A stretch of DNA of 64,000 nt from Lepiota brunneoincarnata (lineage: Eukaryota; Basidiomycota; Agaricomycetes; Agaricales; Agaricaceae). The notes beneath the pieces are model-generated. The model was not told the DNA's origin. It made no database searches and saw only the letters and a list, made by a program, of their open reading frames with translations. Shown here in pieces: positions 57,339 through 64,000 of this stretch. Made by a program: the position numbers and the translations under genes. The number at the start of each line of letters is the position of its first letter. Position 1 is the first letter of the stretch. The stretch is from NCBI GenBank assembly GCA_023014365.1, contig JAEBUN010000018.1:186001-250000 (forward strand). Reading direction: 5' to 3'.

Positions 57339-58554
57339 CTAGTTCCTCCGCCTGAAGTAGCTCATCTCATTCTGCAACTTCGCTACTGCTTCCTGGTACT
57401 CCCTCGCTTGAGACTCAAACAAGGAAGACCACATGCTCTGTCGTCCTTGATGCCACTCATCGTAACTCTGTCTATGCGCTACGGCCTGCGACCGGGAGCA
57501 CTCTCGAGAATTCTTCTCATATTCCAAAGCCATCGCCAACGCTAATCTCTCGCTCTCCCAATACGTCATCCTCTCTCGCAGGTCGACTTGTCCTGCTGCC
57601 GCTTCTTGTATCAGTACCAGATTCTCCTTCGATGCCGCGTCCAGCCCGGCCTTGAGTTCTGCAACCTCCCGCTGGTGCTCGGCAACAATTTGATCCATTT
57701 GTTCTCGACTCACGGACCCGGCCGTGGTATCCTCTACGCGTTTACCTTGAACTCTGATGTCCTCTTGTATCTGAACGTTGGCGGGCATCAACGTGAAAAT
57801 GTGCTTGAGCACATCGTGGGCGCTTCCTGGGCTGCCATTATGTCGCATAAACCGGGCACCTCCTACAACAAGATCCTTGAAGAACTTGGACTTTAGCTGC
57901 TCCTCACGTTGCTCCCCTTCTTCCTGGGCCTTGTCCCAGAATGTTGTCAGAATCACGACGTTCTTGAAGTTCTTTTCGCCGCAAAGACCCCGAAACATCC
58001 TCAGACTGCGGCTAGACTGGCCGTTGAATTTGGGATCGGATACACGCTGGACGTATATGAGGCCGTTTAGCTTTCGCTCCTTGTCGTATCTTGTATTTAG
58101 TATCAGTACAAGAAGAGCAAATGGGAGGTTCTATAGAGGTCAACCCACTCTTGCGCTAAGAAATCGGCAATCTTTCTCAAAATGTCCGCATCGGTCAAGT
58201 CATCATGTGAACGATTGAAGCCGGGTGTATCGACGAGTATCACTTCACGCCCACTGGTATGATCGCGAAAGCGAACGACTTGGATTTCGCTGGTCTCGGA
58301 GTCGAGGTTGCCACCCGTCTTGACGCTAGTATCGCCCGTGAGGAGCCTAATGAACTGGAATTCGACCAGTTATAAGTCTCAACATGGTTTGGGAACTGGG
58401 CGTCCTCACTGATGATTTTCCCGAGCCGGTGGTGCCCATCACGCTAATGACAAGGGGGCCGGGTTGAGGGGGTGACGGTGCTAGAGGGAGAAAACGGAAA
58501 TGCTCACGCTATTACGACGTCCTGTTGCTGACCACCGGTGTGTTGTGCGGTCAT
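57339..58554 (-). CDS. AIG1-like GTPase with coiled-coil tail
   Basis: The ATG at 58554 begins MTAQHTGGQQQDV. Joined exons give the P-loop VMGTTGSGKSSFIRLL (G1), a switch threonine region (TGGNLDSETSEIQVV), VDTPGFNRSHDDLTD (G3, DTPG), LNGLIYVQRVSDPKFNG, and VVILTTFWDKAQEEGEQRE (G4-like). A long Glu/Gln/Lys/Arg-rich tail then forms a coiled coil (EHQREVAELKAGLDAASKEN, LALAMALEYEKNSRECSRSQ, EYQEAVAKLQNEMSYFRRR). This is the layout of fungal AIG1/GIMAP-type GTPases, which are thought to oligomerise on membranes or filaments. The role in fungi is not known to me; in plants and animals the family is tied to immunity. Four exons or so; the last large exon is 57,339-57,998. It is next to the small-protein family. 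Confidence 0.82.
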
Positions 58555-59522
58555 ACTGTTGAATAAGAATCGAGCTACTAGCGGTGCTGTGTCCTAGGAG
58601 CTGAAACTTTATACTTTATGCTAGGCCTCGTGCAACCATGCCGCAGACACGCAACTCCCGTGCTGTCTGCAGGAATCATCGTGAGTCCAGACCTCTGGCC
58701 ATCGGCACTGCTGCAGCTTGACCGGCTCGCCTCAAAGTCAATGCTTTTGCCTTATTCCAGATGAGAATAAAAACAGAACGACTGCGGCACGTTATGAGGC
58801 TGCTGATGGAACCGCAGCTATGACCAACAATAACGAGCATGTGAAGGGAATCAAGTTCTCCGTTAGATAAGGTCTATCAGTTGGGGGCCAAGGGTACTCG
58901 GAATAACATATGCACGAGCCGTCGCGACAGCAGCAGTCTAAGCTTGTTCGTTCACCTTCTATCGCATAGCTAGTCAGAAAACTCCTGATGGCGACGAATG
59001 GAATGGCACACTGCGTCAAGCCCACTCCACTGAATCGTTGCCGCGCCAATGATTCACATGTATCAAATATTCTGGAAATCCCGTTTGATGTTGTTGCAAT
59101 ATTTGGCTACACAGTCTCAACTGGATGTATTAGACTAGGAAGAACTTGAGCGAAAAGTGAATCTCAGCAGACCAATATTGTACACGGCAGCCATAGAAGC
59201 AAGTAGTTTGTCTAAGGGTTTTTCTGTGGTGATCGAAATCCACGGTGTCGTTCATATAAAGGTTTGATAAAGGTCTCCATAGTTCCTCCTGTGTGCTGAG
59301 CGCCGGAGTATGATATTTACAATGTAACACGACTCACTACTTAGGCCGGGATCATCAGGGATCATCAGATCACTTCGGAAACTAGCAACTGGCACTATTA
59401 TTAACCCAGTCATTTCACGATAGCGGATGCACCTGTGAAACCAACAAACAGGGGTAGTATATACCTAATCCTCCACACGCTAAAAACGTCCGTCCATTAC
59501 AAGTCTCTCGTTTTCCACTGTG
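58555..59522. other. Promoter region and spacer
   Basis: No gene is seen between the GTPase start and the DUF6534 gene. The minus-strand frame at 58,792-59,049 is short and without known domain. Confidence 0.4.
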
Positions 59523-60837
59523 ATGTCCACTCTAGCCGACCCTGTAGACAGGTGCGAGGAGCGAGCTAACTTCTGAAGCTGGATAATGCTGACTGCCTTG
59601 GTATAGCGTGGGTTCTCAGGTCAGCCGGTTATTATTTGAAATCGTCCTCCTACTCAGCGGTTCCGTTAGCTGATAGCTCTCGTCCTTAACTGGGGCTTAT
59701 TCGGGCTACTCGTTGGGCAAGTCTGTGAGTGTTTTTGCTCCTCCATTCGAAAACATGTTAAAGTCTTGCATTCTTCTCAGTCACATATAACACAAGCTTT
59801 CCCAACGACATCATCGTCCATAAAATTCTCGTGTACATCATATTTGCGCTGGAAATTTTCCAAACCATCATCATTACCCACGATCGTTACCAGGCATTCG
59901 TATTCAATTTTGGGGATATCTTGGCCCTGGAGCGCATTCGGCTGACTTGGGTCGCTGTGCCTATACTCTGTGGAATCAGTAAGCCTGACTTTATATATCC
60001 GTCAGTGGCTACGATTGACCTGGAATGAAGTTGGGTGCCTAGCCCAGGTGTTCTATGCCTGTCGCGTTTACAAGGCCTCGAGATCCAGGGTATTGGGTGC
60101 TATCATTCTGGTGGTGCGTGAAAGACTTTTTCTTTTACGCGGAAAAGCTGGCTGAAAGCATCGAATTTTGAAGCTGTCAATAACGCAACTGGCCAGTGGC
60201 ATCATCGAGGGGGTAGGAGCTCACGCTGAGACGTTTTTCTTCGTGCTGGGATCGAAGATCAAGCCATCAACAGCTGTAAGCGCTTCCTGTCAACCCCATG
60301 CTCGTGCTTCACGGACTGAGTTTCCCGTTGGCTGGTAGGTATGGCTTTTGTCGACCATCATTTGTGATCTTCTGATCGCGGTGGCTATGACCTATTTTGT
60401 GGGTTTTTCGTTCGGTGCTCCCTCCAGGGTTTACAAAGAGCTCATGCGACTATTCCTACTAGCTTCTCAAGTTCAAAAACGCATTCCCCAGCTCCACCTC
60501 CCTTATGATCAAGCTAATATCCCTAACCGTAGAAACTGGAATAGTAACAGGTGGGAGATCTCGGCCATTGGTATCCAATCGCTGTGCACCCGCCATTTTC
60601 TGATGGTTACCCTTCGTCTAGCAATTGCAGCCGCTGCGATAGGAATTTTGTTTGTCGCTGCGACCCGATAGCGAAGCATTCAACATCCCCGCATATTTGC
60701 TCGCGAAGCTTTATTCCAACTCTCTTCTCCGGGTGTTGAACAGCCGGATCCAGACTCGCGAAGTTTTATTTCAGCTCTCCCCTTCCCGGGTTGGAAAGCG
60801 GACCCCTCAGTGTGAACTGACAGACGGTACAGTATAG
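59523..60837 (+). CDS. Seven-helix membrane protein, DUF6534-type, with a frame break
   Basis: The exons include a helix LGLFGLLVGQV, FPNDIIVHKILVYIIFALEI, RYQAFVFNFGDILALERIRL, a part with LAQVFYACRVYKASRSRVLG, then SGIIEGVGAHAETFFFVLGS and VWLLSTIICDLLIAVAMTYF, ending in FNIPAYLLAKLYSNSLLRVL and a cytosolic tail. The CRVYK and LAKLYSNSLL motifs match the DUF6534-type gene at 46.4 kb. The frame changes by one base between ILFVAA and RPDSEAFNIP at about 60,655-60,668; no intron fits there. It may be a real break or an assembly indel, so the gene may be intact in the organism. The ATG at 59523 is the first candidate, but the first exons are unsure. Confidence 0.6.
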
Positions 60838-62173
60838 TGTGCTATTTTTTGTAGCGTACTAGGAAAAGTGCTCTGTGGTGGTAGCTCTGTCCAAAACTAT
60901 TTGGTTGCATCTCGATTTCCGTAACATCATGTGAGGACTGGCGCTCTCAGCATCAAACACGACTAAACACGACCGCATCTCCACCAAACCAAGGACCAAA
61001 AGGTACCACCTCCTTCACATCGCAACCCACGAGCGGTAGCTGATACTGATAACCTTGTGAATGAATTGCGCATTGTGTGTGCCCTGCAAACTTCACTATC
61101 GACGATCTATGCAACCGTGCTTATCGTATATCTCAAAAGCGTCTTCCGCGGTGACCCCATCTGCCTCAACTCCCGATGACCTCATCAAAGATGGTCGAGG
61201 TCGGATAATTAGCATCGGCGGGAAACGCTGGATGATGCAAATGCATTGCATTCTGGGCGTTACCTCGACTTATGCCCGTATCATGATTAGTATGATGCAC
61301 CAACCTCTCAGTATCCCAGTTCGATGACCCCAACCGGTTGCACTATATAAACATTTCCTATCAACCAACAGCATCCTCCCTTTCTACGATCCCACGGCAA
61401 GACCTCTGGTCCCAGCCCACGATAGGGATCCTTCGCGAATCACTTGACCCAAGCCACCCTTCCGCTCCAAGACACCGTCATCTGCTCTTCCACTTCAACC
61501 CCTTTCCTAGTCGCTCCCTCAATGCCAAACTTCGGCATTACCTCAATACTATCACGAGGTGAAGCAAGTACCAGAAGCAACAGAAAAATGGATACGATGC
61601 CGGCAAACTGCAGTAAACCCAAATCCCGACCCTGTAACGAGCCTCGAGGAAACAAGTTCCAGCAAAAAGGTTGTGTGATTGATTGGGGATGCGTAGTCTA
61701 GGACATCAGTTGCAAAACAGCTTTCAATGGTTTGACTGAAGTTGATTCGGAGGTATGGAAGGCATATAGGAAGGGTCTGATGAACGGCTACTGGTCTGTG
61801 TAGCTCACAGCTTATTTTCGAATGTATGCTCATTCTATTTCTCTCCAGACAGAGATTAGGATGAAGACATACTAGCGGAGTGTGGGTATTCCTAGACGTT
61901 GTTTCTACACAAGGTAGCGAAGATGCCTAACCCCAACTATGCAGCTGATGATGTGGTATCTCACACTGAACAGTGAGTGCCGGCAACTGGCTTCGAGTAA
62001 TGTTTGTATGTTATTCTCCAAATAAAATAAGTTATAATTGTTTTTCCGACATAAGGAGACCTCTGAACGTTGGTATTATATACTGGTAAGAAATACAGTA
62101 TTGATTAGGAGCACAAAGTGACACATGGAATTCTAAAATACAACTCCCACAACAATGATAACAATGTCAAGTC
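60838..62173. other. Intergenic stretch with one possible tiny membrane protein
   Basis: A minus-strand frame at 61,440-61,655 has a hydrophobic helix (LGLLQFAGIVSIFLLLLVLA) after a short N-terminus and a polar end, which could be a small membrane protein or a last exon. Other frames at 61,061-61,327 and 61,444-61,701 are on the opposite strand and less convincing. Nothing else is seen. Confidence 0.35.
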
Positions 62174-64000
62174 CTAGAGCATCACTAAACCCCTCTTACC
62201 AATCCTCACACTCCCGCGAAACGGCAGACCCGTCAACTCCAGTGTCGCGCCCTCACCCCCGGTCCCGTTGTGCCCATGATCCCCGACATCGACGGGTAAC
62301 CCATCCACTTCGAGCGTCACTGCTGCATACCCCTGGATCCCAGCCACCGCGCCTCCAGACCCAAATATGACCTGAAAGGGTAAGTTAATTGAACTAGGAC
62401 CAACTCGGGCAAGTGAGCATACGAACCTTTCCAACAAAGTTGCTAAACTCTTTCTGTCTTCCTGGCAACACCGTTAAGGGGACATCGACAACTTTGGCGG
62501 AGACAGCGTAAACAGCTCCAGTCTCCCTTTCCTCGTCTTCCTCGCTCTCGAGTCGCACACTAGTGGATGGCAGCCAGTCATCCGGCTTGATGTGCCCGAA
62601 CGCACGCTCGGGTAACGGATCAGGAAGGTCTGGCATCTGTGGCGGTGTCCTCATTTGTACATCCCTCGCTGCATAGTCTGGCACCTCCCCATCAAAGACC
62701 AACACATCGGGAAATGCTCTAAAAACGTCCACGCCCACGTCTATACCTTTCGGTAGTACAATCTTGGCATACACCACCCCACTCGCGAGGAAACTTGTGC
62801 CCGCAGGACGAATTTTCATGTCTTTAATCGTCACATCCCTGAGTAACTTGGGACGTTCTTTAGGCGCCGGGAATACAGCGGGAATTTCCAGCCCAGGCGC
62901 TGAAGGGTCCGATGGATCAGAGAGGAGGGGGGTAGATATAAGAATAGGATTTGGTTCCGCATTCAAGTATCGATCAAGGAATGCCGAAAGAAGCGGGAAG
63001 GAGGAGTTGGGGAGCGCAGGAACGACACCGGAAAGGTGGAGCGTAACATTTGGGTGGGTAAATTCGCAAGGGTGGGTGACGACGTTTGCAACAACGAGAC
63101 GGGAGTCGGTGTCGTTAGGTAGGGAGACAGTGAATGGGAGTGAAGGGAGCGTGAGGTGAAAGTCTTCCGAAAGTGGGTTGATGATGGTCGCCTCCGCGTA
63201 TACGGTGAGATTGTGTTGGTTCGAGACACGGAAGGTCGTAAGTGTGAGAAAGTCAGAGACTGAGGGGAAAGGGTTGTCTTTACCCGGCTGCGGTAGGCCT
63301 GGTAGCGAGGGAACTAGTATGGGGTTCAGTAGTAGTGATATACCCGAGCATAGAGTACTTACTCTTCACGCGTATGGAAGTTTGGACATTCTTTAGCGTC
63401 CCACGAAATCTTGCCTTCCAAGTCGACCCAGTCCCACCTTGAACGACTACCTCCTTAACGTTCGCTCCAACGCTGAATGCTCCCCGCTTCCATGATTCTG
63501 TCATGAACTCTACCAAGAGAGTCGCATTCTTGGTGGGTCTCACAAACATCTCTGCTGCCATGGGACTGAGCCAGTGCAACGAGCGTCTGGGTGGGTCGAC
63601 TGTCAGCGGGACCTCGAGCGGCGGCAGCCTCGCCTCCACGAGCACAAGAGATGGGTTGTATTCGGGAGCGATACGAACGTCAACAAGATCGACAGTGACG
63701 GTGTTCAGTTTCCTGAATGCTCCACCGCCCGATAGCCCTCCACAAGTGCATCTAACAGCCTCTCTCCCTCTCCGAGGGGATGGTTGAACGCCGATGGCAT
63801 CACCAGCGTCGAAGCCCATCCGTGCAGAGACGTTGAGCCATAGCCCGCCATCGTCTTGTGGTATTGAGGATGTCCACGTGGAAAGGTCCGCATAGGACCA
63901 GATCTTTGTTGAGGACCCTGTCTGGAGAGAGGCTGGCAGCCTTGGAAGCATATGACCATGCGAGAAGAGTGATGAGCACTGCTCCGATAGTGCATAGTGA
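62174..64000 (-). CDS. Large Tag1/DUF3712-like vacuolar-type protein (5' end outside window)
   Basis: Exons read: at 63,360-63,930 STKIWSYADLSTWTSSIPQD, LWLNVSARMGFDAGDAIGV, FVRPTKNATLLVEFMTESWK and VVQGGTGSTWKARFRGTL; at 62,960-63,330 (FLTLTTFRVSNQHNLTVYAE, FHLTLPSLPFTVSLPNDTDS); at 62,437-62,950 (RDVTIKDMKIRPAGTSFLA, ASGVVYAKIVLPKGIDVGVD, VFDGEVPDYAARDV); and the last exon, VIFGSGGAVAGIQGYAAVTL, ending at TAG 62174. Repeated Ig-like or beta-sandwich segments and the I-K-D-M-K-I-x-P-A-G block fit the DUF3712/Tag1 group, large proteins with a single N-terminal helix, in yeast linked to the vacuole and to ending autophagy. A hydrophobic stretch (TIGAVLITLLAWSYASKAA) is present in one frame at 63,930-63,995. 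The start is beyond 64,000 or unclear. Confidence 0.65.

Noticed and set aside
1..64000. CRISPR arrays, bacterial operons, prophage or transposon ends
   Set aside because: None is seen; the gene structure is eukaryotic and I found no terminal inverted repeats, reverse transcriptase or transposase motifs.

Overview
The window looks like nuclear DNA of a filamentous basidiomycete. Genes are split by many short GT–AG introns (roughly 45–70 bases), proteins match agaricomycete-type families, and genes lie close together on both strands. The expanded F-box/leucine-rich family, the DUF6534-type membrane proteins and an AIG1-like GTPase would suit a Rhizoctonia/Ceratobasidium-type fungus (Cantharellales). 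That last step is inference, because no rRNA or marker gene is present.

Region 1 to 21.2 kb is mostly conserved housekeeping sequence. In order it holds a disordered coiled-coil protein cut by the left edge (-), an unknown protein (-), a MARVEL-like tetraspan protein (+), PBDC1 (-), a SANT/Myb protein (-), the replication-fork protein Timeless/Tof1 (+), a bZIP factor (+), a 2.6 kb low-complexity intergenic stretch, the HAD phosphatase Pho13 (+), Gpi11/PIG-F for GPI anchors (-), about 3 kb without a firm gene, and ribosomal protein eL34 (+).

Region 21.3 to 30.4 kb is more lineage-specific. It has a fungal membrane protein (-), a probable unknown membrane-anchored protein (-), an F-box gene with an intron or frame break (-), and a tetraspan-like protein (-). 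Region 30.4 to 41.9 kb is again core biology: an intron-bearing tRNA-Ala(CGC), the autophagy kinase Atg1, the SPOUT methyltransferase Sfm1 head-to-head with RPC40 (40 bases apart), a single-pass surface protein, and Lcb1 of serine palmitoyltransferase.

Region 42 to 61.8 kb is accessory and repetitive. It holds a decayed F-box copy, an intact F-box copy, two DUF6534-type membrane proteins (one frame-broken), an AIG1-like GTPase with a coiled-coil tail and decayed pieces of a second one. The most interesting item is three copies of an unknown 112-residue protein with identical intron positions and matching TATA-box promoters. The right end (62.2 to 64 kb) holds part of a large Tag1/DUF3712-like protein.

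Several conserved genes (first gene, PHO13, RPC40, the second DUF6534 gene) carry single-base reading-frame breaks. So many breaks in genes that should be essential suggest leftover indel errors in a long-read assembly, so a broken frame here is weak evidence for a pseudogene on its own.
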